Shown here one piece after another: positions 22,567 to 34,260 of a stretch of 64,000 nucleotides of DNA (its first letter is position 1; every line of letters starts with the position of its first letter). The stretch lies in contig NC_090283.1 in assembly GCF_037392515.1 (NCBI RefSeq), positions 19,004,501-19,068,500 on the forward strand. The letters are read 5' to 3'. The notes below the pieces were generated by a model, which saw only the letters and a program-made list of their open reading frames with translations, was not told the DNA's origin and searched no databases. Made by a program: the position numbers and the translations under genes. This DNA is from Haliotis asinina (Eukaryota; Mollusca; Gastropoda; Lepetellida; Haliotidae).

Positions 22567-25500
22567 TATCCTCGCCTATCATACAATGGAACTGTAGAGG
22601 ACTTAAAACCAATTTGACAGATTTACAATTACTAGTCCAAGATTTTAAACCGTCAGCGTTGTGCTTACAGGAAACCCATCTGAAACAGACAGATAATTTT
22701 GATCTCCGTCAATTTAATACATACCACTGTTTTTCTCCTCGAGGGGATAAGGCTTCTGGTGGAGCATCTATCCTGGTGAGAAACAATGTTATTCATAGCA
22801 CAGTACCCCTTAAAACAAATCTCCAAGTCATTGCAGTACGACTTACATTACAGGTTGCTTTTACTCTATGCTCTTTGTACATACCGGCAACATCACCTTG
22901 TCAGCTGTCTGATCTTCAAGCTCTTTATGACCAATTACCTAAACCTTGTTTAATCATGGGGGATTTAAATGGCCACAACCCACTCTGGGGTAGTACTAAT
23001 ACTAACACCAAAGGTAAATTGCTGGAGGATGTCATCTCGAATAACGATTTATACATGTTTACATCCTGGCACAGGAACATATTCGGCTCTTGACTTGTCT
23101 ATTACTGACTCTAACCTACTGAATGAATTTGAATGGTCTGTCCACGACGACCTCTGTGGAAGTGACCACTTCCCAACAATCTTAAATCCTGTAAATCCAT
23201 CTGATATTCCTCCTTCTTCAAGATGGAATTTTAAAAAGACTAACTGGTCTTTATATGAAGCTATTTGTACTGCTAAACTCAAACCTGAACTTTTTCATGA
23301 TATTCCTGATGCCAAAAAAATGCTTTTCAGATGAACTAAAGAGCATAGCTGACGAATGTATTCCTAAGTCCTCTGCAGTTCCTTACATCCGAAAACCATG
23401 GTTCAACAATGATTGCAAACAGGCTAGGAAGGCACGGAAGAAAGCTGAACATTATTTCCGTCGCCATCCTATGGTCCACAATTTAGACAAATTTAAAATT
23501 TTAAATGCTAAAGCAAGACGTACTTTCAAGCAAAGCAAACGCCAGTCTTGGGGAAATTATGTCTCCAAACTTAATTCACGTACTCCGATATCCAAGGTGT
23601 GGAATATGATCCAGAAAATTAAGGGTAAGGGATCCAAATGTAGCATCCACCATCTTACAGACGGAAACCAGTTATTGACTAATAAATCTGATATTGCAAA
23701 TAAACTTGGTGAGACGTTGGCCAAACATTCTTCTTCTTCTAATTATGTACCTGAATTCCAACAATACCAAAATCAGCAAGAAAAGAAGACTATAAATTTC
23801 AGTTCAGATAATGGGGAAGATTACAACGAAACTTTTTCCATACATGAGCTTCATACTGCACTTGACCAGGCTCATGATACTGTTACAGGAGCTGATAACA
23901 TACATTATCAACTTCTGAAGCACTTACCAGAATCCTGTTTAGAGACCCTTTTAAATATGTTTGATAATATTTGGACTTCTGGGAAGTTTCCGTCCTCATG
24001 GCGTGATGCTATAATTGTTCCAATTCCTTAACCTGGACGTGATCATACGGATCCTTCCAATTATAGGCCAATTTCACTAACTAGCTGTGTTTGCAAGACC
24101 ATGGAACGCATGATAAATGACCTGTTTGGTACTTGGAAACAAATAACCTTATCACAGATATACAATGTGGTTTCCGTAAAAACAGAAGTACTGTCGATCA
24201 CCTCGTGCGTTTAGAATCATTTGTTAAAAACGCACTAATTAATAAACAACACGCTGTGTCTGTCTTTTTTGATCTTGAGAAGACATATGACACTACGTGG
24301 AAATATGGCATTTTAAGAGATTTACATGACTTCGGTTTACGAGGTCGTTTGCCTCAATTCATTTCCAAATTTTTAAATGACAGATAGTTTCAAGTCCGAG
24401 TGGGTTCTACCCTGTCTGATCATTATTATCAGGATCATGGTGTTCCACAAGGCAGTATTCTATCCGTCACTTTATTTAGCATTAAAATCAACAGTTTATC
24501 TAAGGTTTTAAATGATTCAATTGATGGATCACTCTTTGTGGATGATTTTAATATTTCTTGTCGTGGTAAAAATATGCATACAATTGAACGACAACTGCAG
24601 TTATGTTTAAATAGAATAAATAAATGGTGTCTTAAAAACGGATTTAAATTTTCTAAATCCAAAACTAATTGTATACACTTCTGTAGAAAATATGAACCTC
24701 ATAAGGACCCAGAGCTAAGCTTAAATGGCTCTCCCATTAAGGTGGTAAAGGAGGCCAAGTTCTTGGGCTTAATTTTTGATTCCCATTTAACATTTCTGCC
24801 ACATATTAAATCTCTTAAAGCTAAATGCCTAATGGCGCTCGATTTGTTAAAGGTTGTTTCCAATTCAAAGTGGGGAGGGGATCAGACTACTCTCCTTCAC
24901 TTATATAGATCACTCGTCCGCTCTAAACTTGACTATGGCTCAATTGTATATGGTGGAGCTTGCAAAAGTAACCTTAAACTTTTAGATTAAGTCCATCATC
25001 ATGGTCTAAGACTTTGTCTTGGCTCTTTTCGCACGTCACCCATTGAGAGCCTCTACGTCGAGGCTGATGAGCCATCCCTTGATCAACGCCGTATAAAATT
25101 AGTCTTACAGTACGTGACAAAATTACATTCCAATCAGTCAAACCCTGCCTATAACTGCATCTTTAATCCCCTTTTTGGGGAACTGTACAACAGAAAAACT
25201 TCTCTTGTTTGGCCTTTAGGCCACAGAATTAAACCATTTATTTCTGCTGCCGGCATTGAGTTGGACAACATAACGCCTTCCCGTCTTTTTTCTTCTCCCC
25301 CTTGGCAATTGGTTAGGCCACACGTGGACCTAACATTAACTGCACATAAAATATCAGAAACTAATGACTTTAAATATAAACAAGAATATTATCAACTAAA
25401 AACTAAATATAGCACTTACAAATCCTTATTTACTGATGGGTCCAATTACGGTGATGCAGTGGCTTGTGCCTTTGTCATTGGATCCGGGACAATCACTTCT

Positions 25501-26199
25501 AGAATACCAGATAATAGTTCTACTTTCACAGCAGAAGCAAACGCCATATTAACAGCTCTTAAACATATTGAAAGACACCCTAAACATAAACAGTATATAA
25601 CATATTCCGACTCTCTTTCTTGCCTTCAGGCTATTAACTTATCTTGTAAACATCCACTTTTAATAGAAATTATTGAATTGTATAATAATCTTGCAACTGG
25701 CCAATACGACATCGTCCTTTGTTGGTTACCCAGCCATGCAGGCATTTCTGGGAATACAATGGCTGATCTTGCTGCCAAGGCAGCACTCAACAAATCTGTG
25801 ACACCACTTCGTACTCCTTACTCTGATTCCAAAGCTGTCATCAGATCGTATATCCGTGATCTTATGCAGAAGAAGTGGGACACCCTAGTAGTTATTAATA
25901 AGTTACATGCAATAAAACCCTCCATCGGTTACACCTACTTGGGTTGTCAGTCCAGATTTGAAGAGGTCATCATGCGGCGATGTCGCATTGGCCACACTAG
26001 ATATACTCATGGATATTTATTGAAAAGTGAAGATCCTCCGTTTTGTATCCCTTGTGATGAACGAATCACAGTCAAGCATGCCCCTCTTGACTGTGTTGAA
26101 TATTCCATCACAAGGGATAACTATTTTAAAACACAAACTATATGGAATTTTTTTAACAATATTAGTTCTCATTTAATTATTGTTTTTTTTAAGAAGTAG
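22563..26199 (+). pseudogene. ORF2, full span, with stops and frameshifts
   Basis: Starts MISSPIIQWNCRGLKTN at ATG 22563. Endonuclease motifs are LCLQETHLK, IMGDLNGHNPLWG and GSDHFPT. Frameshifts fall near 23070 and 23320. RT carries FFDLEKTYDTTW, GVPQGSILS and SLFVDDFNISC (near 24540). Single-base changes give stops at about 24029 (after IVPIP), 24385 (DR*FQVRVG) and 24988 (LLD*). RNase H and the finger follow to 26199. The last kilobases share one frame apart from stops, so the copy decayed mainly by substitution. Confidence 0.87.
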
Positions 26200-26773
26200 A
26201 TTTGTTAAACGAATTGTAAATAGCTAAATATTTTATTATTGAAAGTTTGAATTGGTACTTCAGATTGTTAGTGCCTGTACCCTCGAGGGGGGTTAAAGTA
26301 CTGTAAAATTATTGTCCTCCTGAGAGGGTACATAAGTCCCCAATCATTCACAGTCAATTTCAACTTTCCAATTTGTAATCGTAGCATATCTGTATTTATA
26401 ATTATGGCTAGATGTATCTAACCTGCTAACAGCTGAGGGGATGGTGTAAATCCAGCTAGGGTCCATGCAGGTAGTGAAGGTACTGTAAGTCCCCATGGTC
26501 CCCAGTGTGGTGATCTACCTTCAGCTGTTGGCAATCTATAGCCCATTTTCATATTGTATTGTCCCAAAAAAATAGTTATACCGTTTTAGTTCTACCTACT
26601 AGTCTCAAATTCTTCTCTCTGATATCCTAGTTAGTTTTACTGTCCTTCGGTGTCAGTTTTAAATGTGTGCCATTAATTACTATGTATTTTTATAATAAAT
26701 CGTCCTCGTCACGATATGGCTGAAATACTGCCGATGTGACGATAAATTTTAACTCACTCACTCACTCACTCAT
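26200..26773 (+). other. 3' UTR of copy F with hairpins and tail
   Basis: No coding. Contains the family's GTACCCTC...GAGGGTAC stem (near 26277-26330), a second arm pair around GGTCCATG...CATGGTCC (26460-26500), and the terminal CGTCAC...GTGACG block before (ACTC)n. Confidence 0.75.
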
Positions 26774-26799
26774 TTGTTTATATTGTAATTCATTTGTTT

Positions 26800-29196
26800 C
26801 TGATTTTTTAAACCTCGTCAGTGTTAGGTCAACTTCGGGTCTAACTAACTGCCAAGGTGGAGAGGGAAAGTAGACGGGAAAGAGATATATTGGCTAGCTC
26901 AATGCCGCAAGCAGACAGAAAAGGTTTCACTCTAAGTCCAAGAGGTGGAACAAGAGAAGACTTTTTATTGTATAAATCCACATAAAGAGGATTACAAACA
27001 CACTTAAATGCAGGGTTGGCCTCATTAGAATACAGTTTTGTTATATACTGTAAGGAGAGTTTTATACCTCGTTGAGTAAGAGATGGCTCATCGGCCTCGA
27101 CGTATAGACTGTCAATAGGAGAAGTTCTAAATGACCCAAGACATAGTCTGGGACCTTGATGGTGGATAGAATCAAGTATTTTGAGGTTTCTTTTACAGGC
27201 TCCACCATACACGATGGAGCCGTTATCAAGTTTTGAACGGATGAGAGATCTGTATAAATGGAGTAGGGTAGTTTTGTCTCCTCCCCACTTTGAACTGGAA
27301 ACAACATTTAACAGATCAAGTGCCTTCAGGCATTTAGTTTTAAGGGATTTAATGTGGGGTAGAAAAGTTAGATGTGAGTCGAAAATAAGACCCAAGAACC
27401 TGGCCTCCTTTACTTTCAAAATACCATGCTTCCAAGTAGTATCATATGCTTTTACAAGATAAAAAAAACTTGATACTGCATGTTGCTTTTTGATGAAAGA
27501 ATTTTTAACAAATGATTCCAAACGAACCAAGTGGTCAATTGTGCTTCGGTGTTTACGAAAACCACATTGTATATCAGTAATCAGATTGTTGGTTTCCAAA
27601 AACCAGACTAAGCGATTATTTACCATTTGCTCCATGGTTTTGCAAACGCAGCTGGTTAAGGAAATAGGTCGGTAATTTGATGGATCTGTATGATCCCTCC
27701 CAGGCTTTGGAATAGGAACAACTGTGACTTTTCGCCATGAAGAGGGAAATGTTGTGTTGTCCAAATATGGTCAAAAATGCCAAGTAACGTTTCGAGACAT
27801 GATTCAGGCAAGTGTTTTACGAGTTGGTAATGGATATCATCAGGTCCTGTTGCAGTGTCGTGAGCTTGTGATAGCGCAGTATGAAGTTCATGTAATGAAA
27901 ATACCTCATTATAATCTTCACCATTATCAGATTTAAAATTCACTAGTTTCTTCTCTTGGTGTGTTTGATAAGTCTGGAATTTTGGATGATAATTTGAGGA
28001 GGACGAATGTTTAGCCAAAGTTTCACCCAACTTGTTTGCAATATCAGATTTTTTAGTTAGTATGTTATTATCATTTTTGAGATGCTGAATACTACTGGAT
28101 TTGGAACCCTTGCCTTTAATTTTTTGGATCATATTCCATACCGTTGACATAGGAGTACGGGAATTTATTTTGGAAACGTAATTTTTCCAAGTATGACGTT
28201 TAATGTGTTTAAACGTTCGTCGAGCTTTAGCGTAACTGATTTTTACATTATTTAAGTTATTAACAGTGGGATGAAGACGAAAATATTTCTCTGCTTTCTT
28301 CCTGTTTTTCCTAGCCTGTTTGCATTCATCACTAACCATGGTTTACGGATGTGCGGATTTACAGAGGACTTAGGAATAGTTTCATCAGCTATATGTTTCA
28401 GTTTGTCCGAGAACATTTTAATTGGATCAGGTACATCCATGAAAAGGTCTGGTTTAAGTTCCTTAAGGCCGGTGACCTGAAATAATGGCCAATTGGCCTT
28501 TGAAAAATTCCATCTTGTTACAGGCGGATCATCGGAAGGGTTAATTGCTGTAAGTACTGTTGGAAAATGGTCACTACCACAAAGATCATTATGGACAGAC
28601 CATTCAAACTCATTATAAACGTTTGAATCAGTGAGTGACAGGTCGGAGGAAGAATATGTTCCCGTTCCAGGATGTAAATATGTGTCAGAGCCATCATTGA
28701 GTATATGTAAATTATTATCAGATATAAACTCTTCAAGAACTTTCCCTTTACTGTTGGTATCAGGACTCCCCCATAATGGGTTATGACCATTGAGATCACC
28801 CATTATGACACAGGGTTTTGGTAATTGGTCATACAAATCTTGAAGATCATTCTGATGGAGAATGGAAGAAGGGGAGATATACAAGGTACAAAGAGTAAGG
28901 GTTATATGTAAAGTAAGACGAACAGCAACAGCCTGAAGATTGGTTTTGAGAGGAACAGGGCTATGAATTATACCATGTCTCACCAATATGGAAGATCCAC
29001 CAGTGGCTTTGTCACCAGGGGGTGAAAAAGAATGATAAGAATGGTATTTACACAATTCGAACTTATCATTTTGTTTCAGGTACGTTTCTTGAAAACTAAA
29101 TGCTGATGGTTTATAATCCTGTGCTGGTAACTGTACTTCATTACAATTGGTCCTAAGTCCTCTGCAATTCCATTGGATTAAGGAGTTATTGTTCAT
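26800..29196 (-). pseudogene. ORF2 without its RT catalytic centre
   Basis: Starts MNNNSLIQWNCRGLRTN at 29196. The endonuclease is open for about 310 codons with FQETYLK, IMGDLNGHNPLWG and GSDHFPT. RT begins normally, but near 27412 the text jumps from DTTWKHGILK straight to VKEARFLGLIFDS. The missing stretch (about 160 residues in other copies) includes QGVPQG and FVDD, so no polymerase could be made. The ORF1 stop and ORF2 start overlap as ATGA (29193-29196). Confidence 0.87.
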
Positions 29197-30399
29197 TTCA
29201 TAGCAGGTGGTAGTACTGGGGACCGACTTTTCCCCTTCCGAGGCGAACTGCTTCTATTTCGCGCACGGGGATGAGGAGAGACGTCAATGTCTTCTCAAAG
29301 TTGAAACTTGTTATAGATTTGAACAGGATCACGTGATCCCTTTGGTACTCGATCAGTTTTTTGTCTGTAATCCACTTTTTGACAAGGATTTTTCACAACA
29401 GGAGATATTGTTTGTGATTCAGTCTGGGAAGCTGATGTTGCATGGTGTTTATCAACAGTAGAATCTGATGCAATTAAAGTGTGTTTGTCAGCTTCAACCC
29501 AGGTGAGATCTGTCTGACATACAACTGACAGACCAGACTTAGTATTGGGGCGAGCAACAACTGTAGAATATGGTACTCCTGATGACTGAGGGGAGGCTAC
29601 ATTAACTAAACGTTTTGCCTCATGATATGTGACATTCTTTTGGATTTTGATTTTGACAATTTCATATTCACGTTTCTAGACATGGCATGACTTTGACGAA
29701 GACATATGATCTCGAAGACAATTGACACATTTTGGAGAAGACAAACAGTCAGAACCTTCATGATCATCTTTACCACATCTATAGCATGTTGCACGATTTC
29801 TGCAGGATTGGGCACCGTGACCAAACTTTTGACACTTGTAACAACGAAGTGGGTTTGGAATATACTGTTCCACTGTTACAATATCCAGCTTTTATGTACT
29901 TTGGGTGTTGGGGTTGAGATAAAGAAATTAAGTATGTGTTGGTATTCAAAGTTTCTCCATTTTTCTTAAACGTGAATCTTTTAACATGCGTGACTCCTTG
30001 GTGTTGCAGTTCAGTAACTATTTTCTTTTCACTCATGTGGGCAAGCCAGCGGTCTCTGTCCCTCAAGATGCCTTTGCTACTGTTCAGAGACCTGTGAGGA
30101 GAAACTGAAACTTCAGTATTTGCAAGCTGTTTTGTGGCTATGAGGGCAGCTGATTGTTTTGCTGTTTTACACTCTATGAGGAGAAACCCTGATCTAATTT
30201 TTCTGACAGCTTGGACATCACCAACAAGTCCATAAATTGCTTTTGATGTGGCAAACGGATTTAGCTTGAGTGGTTCACCATCAGTCGAAGATACAACCAA
30301 GAATCTACTCCATGTTTCTGGATATCTGTTTGTGATATTTTCCTCATCAGAGGACAAACACTCATCTAGTGCTCGTTTATGTTTTTTGGGTTGAGCCAT
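29193..30399 (-). pseudogene. ORF1, second subtype, frameshifted
   Basis: Starts MAQPKKHKRALDE at 30399. The N-terminal half is open (WSRFLVVSSTDGEPLKLNPF, LNSSKGILRDRD). A frameshift near 29890 precedes the intact knuckles CYKCQKFGHGAQSC, CYRCGKDDHEGSDC and CVNC...C. The N-terminus differs from K's and is closer to F's. Confidence 0.82.
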
Positions 30400-30923
30400 G
30401 GTTAATAATAGAAAGTTCACCATCCCAGCTCCCCACCCTCCACCGAGAATCACATGGACAATGCTATACACCAGTGGGTCTCCGACTGGTAGCACCAAGG
30501 ATACTGAAATGGTATACTCCAGCAGAAGATTAATAGAAAATTAATCGATCTACCAGATTGGCCCATGAGCCACCGCCTTCTGGGCATAAGACTCTAGGCA
30601 AAGTTAATAACATCACTTTTCAAATTTACAAGTGTTATATGAGTGAAAAGCCAAAACCAAAATTGAAACAATATAAAATCAGATTTGTACAATTACACAA
30701 TCCACGCACAGGGCTTGACATGACCAGCCGATTGATCGAACCAGGCCCATTCGACCACCCGTCTAGGCGAAGTCAGCGCCAAAGTGGTGTATTGAGCAAC
30801 AGGAACACGATTGCAGGCCCCTATTGCCCTCAACCACCAGGACCCCCTCCGCCGACACAGGGCGCAACCCACGGCAAACGGGTTGGTGGACCAAATTTCC
30901 CCCGGGTCCACTACGGGGGTGTC

Positions 30924-30981
30924 GGCGAGCTCTTGGCATTACCCAGTACCCACCACGAGGGGGTGGCTCGCCACGGGTGCC
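30924..30981 (-). ncRNA. HDV-like self-cleaving ribozyme, copy E
   Basis: P2 is a perfect GGCGAGC/GCTCGCC. P1 is GGCACCC/GGGTACT with one C-A mismatch caused by a G-to-A change. L3 has one change (CCCTCGT). J4/2 is GCCAAGA. Probably weakened by the P1 mutation. Confidence 0.65.
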
Positions 30982-32139
30982 TGTGTTTTAATAACCTTCA
31001 GGCTATTAAAAATGTTTCTTATAAACATTCACTTTTAATTGATATTATTGAATTGTATAATAATCTTGCTACTGGCCAATACGACATCGTCTTTTGTTGG
31101 TTACCAAGCCACGTAGGCATTTCTGGTAACACAATGGCAGACCTTGCTGCTAAAGCAACACTCAACAAATCTGTGACGCCACTTCTTATTCCATACACTG
31201 ACTATAAAGCTATCATTAGGTCTTACATCCGTGATCTGACGCAGAAGAGAGGGAACACTCAAGTAGGTATCAACAAATTACATGAAATAAAACCCTACAT
31301 TGGTTACACCTACTTGGGTTGTCAGTCCAGATTTGAAGAGGTCATCATGCGACGATGTCGTATTGGCCACACACGATATAGAAATGAATGTTTGCTTAAA
31401 GGTGAAGATCCTCCGTTTTGTATCCCCTGTGATGAAAGAATCACAGTCAAGCATGTCTTGCTTGACTGTGTTGAATATTCAATCACAAGGGATAACTTTT
31501 TTAAATCAAGAACTATGAAGGATCTTTTTAGTAATGTTAGTTATCATTTAATCAATGCGTTTTTAAAAGAATTAGACCTGTTACATGACTTGTAAATAGA
31601 TAAATATTTTATGATTGGAAGTTGAATTAGCAACTAAGATTGTTAGTGGCTGTACCCTCGAAGGGGGTTGAAGAACTGTAAAATTATTGTCCTACTGAGA
31701 GGGTACGTAAGTCCCAAAACAGTTGGTCAGATTTAATCTTTCACCTTTTTAGTCGTAGAATATGTGTAATTTTAAGTTGTGGCTAATCTTGCATACAGAC
31801 GCCAGCAACTGAGGGGATGGTAAAAATCCAACTAGGGACCATGCAGGTAGCTGAGGTACTGTAAGTCCCCATGGTCCCTAGTATGGTGATCTACCTTCGG
31901 TTGTTGGCGATCTATGGCCTGTTTTTATATTGTACTGTCCAAATTGTGATAATATTAGCTTTTAAGTTTCTACGCTAGTTTTAAATACTAACTGTGATAG
32001 TCTAGTGGTTTTACTGTCCTTCGTCGACAGGTTCTTCATAATATGCCTATATATTCCTTTTTATGTCACGTATGTTCTCGTCACGATATGGCTGCAATGT
32101 TGTCGACGTGACGTTAAATAATAACTCACTCACTCACTC
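30982..32139 (+). mobile_element. I/Nimb-type LINE, copy G (3' fragment)
   Basis: RNase H from LQAIKNVSYKHS, then the terminal finger (FCIPCDERITVKHVLLDC), 3' UTR and (ACTC)n tail ending near 32139. Its open frame (from about 30995 to 31595) appears fused to the reverse complement of copy E's 5' UTR, a chance read-through. The upstream partner is not in the window. Confidence 0.85.
31652..31879 (+). other. two 3' UTR stem-loops (best-preserved example)
   Basis: Stem 1: GTACCCTC (31652-31659) with GAGGGTAC (31699-31706). Stem 2: AGGGACCATG (31834-31843) with CATGGTCCCT (31870-31879), ten perfect pairs. Equivalent arms occur in the 3' UTRs of the other copies with a few changes. Likely the structure recognised by the element's own RT, by analogy with other LINEs (inference). 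Confidence 0.6.
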
Positions 32140-32301
32140 TGCTATCTAACGTCCTGCATAACAAAACATTCCTCAACATAATAACTACACTTCATTGTCT
32201 TAACCGTATAAAGGATATTTTAAGAACTACATAGGAGATACATCGTCCGACGTAGAAGACACTGCGTCCTATGAAGGAAATATTGATTGAGTGATACTGT
32301 A

Positions 32302-32413
32302 GGCCATGGTGAATTTTTTTTGTGACTATCTCCTACTTAGGTGCACCTTGCACCTTGCACCTTCACAGGAGATAGTGGGGCGTAGCAGATGTGACAAAAA
32401 AAGTCACCATGGC
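32302..32413. repeat. short hairpin repeat
   Basis: GGCCATGGTGA and GTGACTATCTCC on the left pair with GGAGATAGT and GTCACCATGGCC on the right. The loop holds three copies of GCACCTT. MITE-like, with no clear target-site duplication. Confidence 0.6.
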
Positions 32414-32565
32414 CCATGGCAAAATAATAGCTAAGATCTCTCTATGAAGTGGAACCATTTATCTTCCATGCTGGAGCATTGAAGCGCTCCTAAAATATTA
32501 GTTGAAAACCCCAATCTCCACTCTCTACAAATCAACAAATCTTTGAACGGCATACACAGAGAAAC

Positions 32566-32568
<3 letters not shown>

Positions 32569-32643
<75 letters not shown>
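32569..32643. repeat. compound microsatellite (CA)n(GA)n
   Basis: About 26 CA units followed by about 12 GA units, 3' of the fucosyltransferase-like gene. Confidence 0.97.
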
Positions 32644-32644
<1 letters not shown>

Positions 32645-32737
32645 TGACGTGTGTTTCCTTCAAAAGAGAAAGGGAGTCTGCATGTATGTTCCCTTTAAAT
32701 AACGTAAGACGTTTACATGAACTTGTATCGATCACGA

Positions 32738-33907
32738 CTACCATTTCTGTGGAAAGAAACCTGTATCGTCAAAAGAGCACTTTCTGTATGCGGAAGTGCC
32801 AGTCATACAATACAGGCCTTTGTCTGTTCCTCTCATCATGGCTGCGACACGACCAAATCCGCTGTCTGTCATAAAGAATACGTCACATGACGACAACGTC
32901 TGTTGATCAAGAATCACTTTACCAACACCCGCGCATGTGTCATCTTTTCCGCCATTGTCAAGATCAACATGAACGATATCCCCCTCCAAATCTTGGATGA
33001 CACTAGGAAACAACCTCTTCGCATCCTGTCGCACGTCCTGGGAGTCTGTGGCCACGAAAATCCGATAGAGAGCGCTGTTGTTATACTGACTAAGGAAGTT
33101 CCACACTACTCTAACGTTGATGGGTATGGGTCTGTACCGATCCGTTGGAATAGTAGGATTGCCCCTCAGTCGAACATGTGCACACACGAGTTTTCTCCCT
33201 TTGTCACGGACTAAGGTTTGGAAATCATCAAATCTTTTTTGAACTTCAGGATTCATTCTAAACAACCGTCGTAAAACAACATTGTATATGTCACTTGTTG
33301 TCAGATTATATGTCCATCGAAGCCTCTTAAAGTGTGGATGAAACTTTAGATAGTTGACCATTTCCTGATTCACCGTGAAATATGTGACGTCAGAGGGAAA
33401 TTCTTTGTCTAAATCAAGAGATTTCGCAATTTGCTCACGTAGTTTAAATGCTTCTTTGTTAATTCGCCTGTACCTACCACTTGTCAGGCCATTTATTTCA
33501 GAATGTTGAAGAATCCAGTCAACTTTTTTTGGCTGGAGGAAATTCCCGATGTCACATGGGACCAACATGTTGACTTTGAACTTCCGGCTCAGTATTTGTG
33601 AAATGATATACGCACCTACAATTCCTTCTTGTCTATCGCCTAGACCACCGCAGCCGCGATTGGAACAGTCGTAGATGAAATATTGCTTTTCCCCTCGTGG
33701 CTTAACGAAATATTCCTCAGGAATGTATTGTACATCAGACCCACCGTGACGATATTTAGGCGAAGCGTTGTCTTTATCTTTCAGTTCGTGAAATACACTT
33801 TTATTTACAGGTCGTTTTACTCCTGTATTCCAGTAGAGGAGTGCTGTCAGTACCAAGGCGCACATGAACAAGGCCAAATGTTGCGGGGATTGTCGAACAC
33901 TTGGCAT
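32738..33907 (-). CDS. fucosyltransferase-like type II membrane protein
   Basis: An intact 389-residue product from ATG at 33907 (MPSVRQSPQHLALFM). A transmembrane segment (about residues 9-25, ALFMCALVLTALLYW) follows a short cytosolic N-terminus, as in Golgi type II glycosyltransferases. The luminal part has FIYDCSNRGCGGLGDRQEGI (about residues 77-96), then VCAHVRLRGNPT (nucleotide-sugar-side motif of fucosyltransferase folds), RIFVATDSQDVRQDAKRLF and a C-terminal FFMTDSGFGRVAAMM. These patterns resemble GT11/GT37-like fucosyltransferase families, and the exact family is uncertain. A splice acceptor (TTCTTTACAG|GGG, exon edge at 33930) lies 23 bp upstream, so a non-coding 5' exon is expected farther right. 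It is the only clearly intact host gene here. Confidence 0.75.
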   Translation of the reverse strand: MPSVRQSPQHLALFMCALVLTALLYWNTGVKRPVNKSVFHELKDKDNASPKYRHGGSDVQYIPEEYFVKPRGEKQYFIYDCSNRGCGGLGDRQEGIVGAYIISQILSRKFKVNMLVPCDIGNFLQPKKVDWILQHSEINGLTSGRYRRINKEAFKLREQIAKSLDLDKEFPSDVTYFTVNQEMVNYLKFHPHFKRLRWTYNLTTSDIYNVVLRRLFRMNPEVQKRFDDFQTLVRDKGRKLVCAHVRLRGNPTIPTDRYRPIPINVRVVWNFLSQYNNSALYRIFVATDSQDVRQDAKRLFPSVIQDLEGDIVHVDLDNGGKDDTCAGVGKVILDQQTLSSCDVFFMTDSGFGRVAAMMRGTDKGLYCMTGTSAYRKCSFDDTGFFPQKW

Positions 33908-33976
33908 CGTTGTTGATTGAATCGTTACCCCTGTAAAGAAGTAGAAATTCGAAATTAACTGTGTTGACATGTTGGT

Positions 33977-33987
33977 GTTTTGTGTTT

Positions 33988-34020
<33 letters not shown>

Positions 34021-34260
34021 TTGTTGTTTTTTATGGTTTATTTTATTCTATTTCTTTGGAGGGGGGGGGGGGGGCGGGAGAGGTTGGGGTGTTTGTTTTG
34101 TTTTTTGCTGTGTGTTGTTTGTGTGTTTTTTTTATATTTATCTAGGAAAGGGGTGTTGTTTTTTGTTTGTTTTTGATTTTTTTACATTTTGTTTTGTTTC
34201 TTGTTTTGGGGTGTCTTGCTTTGTTTGTTTGTTATTTTTTTATTTATTTTGTTATGTTTT
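33977..34260 (+). repeat. G/T-rich low-complexity tract
   Basis: Almost only T and G, with a run of 14 G near 34060. It lies in the presumed 5' intron of the fucosyltransferase-like gene. The long open frames it creates are compositional. Confidence 0.85.

Larger units (their letters stand above)
20645..26773 (+). mobile_element. I/Nimb-type LINE, copy F (full length, nested in E)
   Basis: Complete element of 6,129 bp, from GGCACCC to the (ACTC)n tail. It is flanked by the 13-bp target-site duplication TTGTTTATATTGT (20632-20644 and 26774-26786). It was inserted into copy E just upstream of E's RNase H. Order: ribozyme, 5' UTR, ORF1 (21233-22566), ORF2 (22563-26199), 3' UTR with hairpins. 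This copy and K define the ends and length of the family. Confidence 0.93.
26787..30981 (-). mobile_element. I/Nimb-type LINE, copy E, main part
   Basis: Continues copy E after the F insertion: RT, endonuclease, ORF1, 5' UTR and a complete 5' end (ribozyme at 30924-30981). The first 14 bp beyond the 5' end (TGTGTTTTAATAAC) may be its target-site copy, but the partner is lost with E's 3' end. Confidence 0.87.

Noticed and set aside
26700..26773. 3' tail as a tRNA-derived SINE
   Set aside because: No A and B box promoter words were found; the block is contiguous with the LINE 3' UTR in every complete copy.
30558..31595. 345-codon frame with a proline-rich N-terminus and RNase H
   Set aside because: The first 140 codons are the reverse complement of copy E's 5' UTR read through the junction into copy G; not a real fusion gene.
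32431..32744. Open frames rich in CVCVCV and SLSLSL
   Set aside because: Translations of the CA/GA microsatellite.
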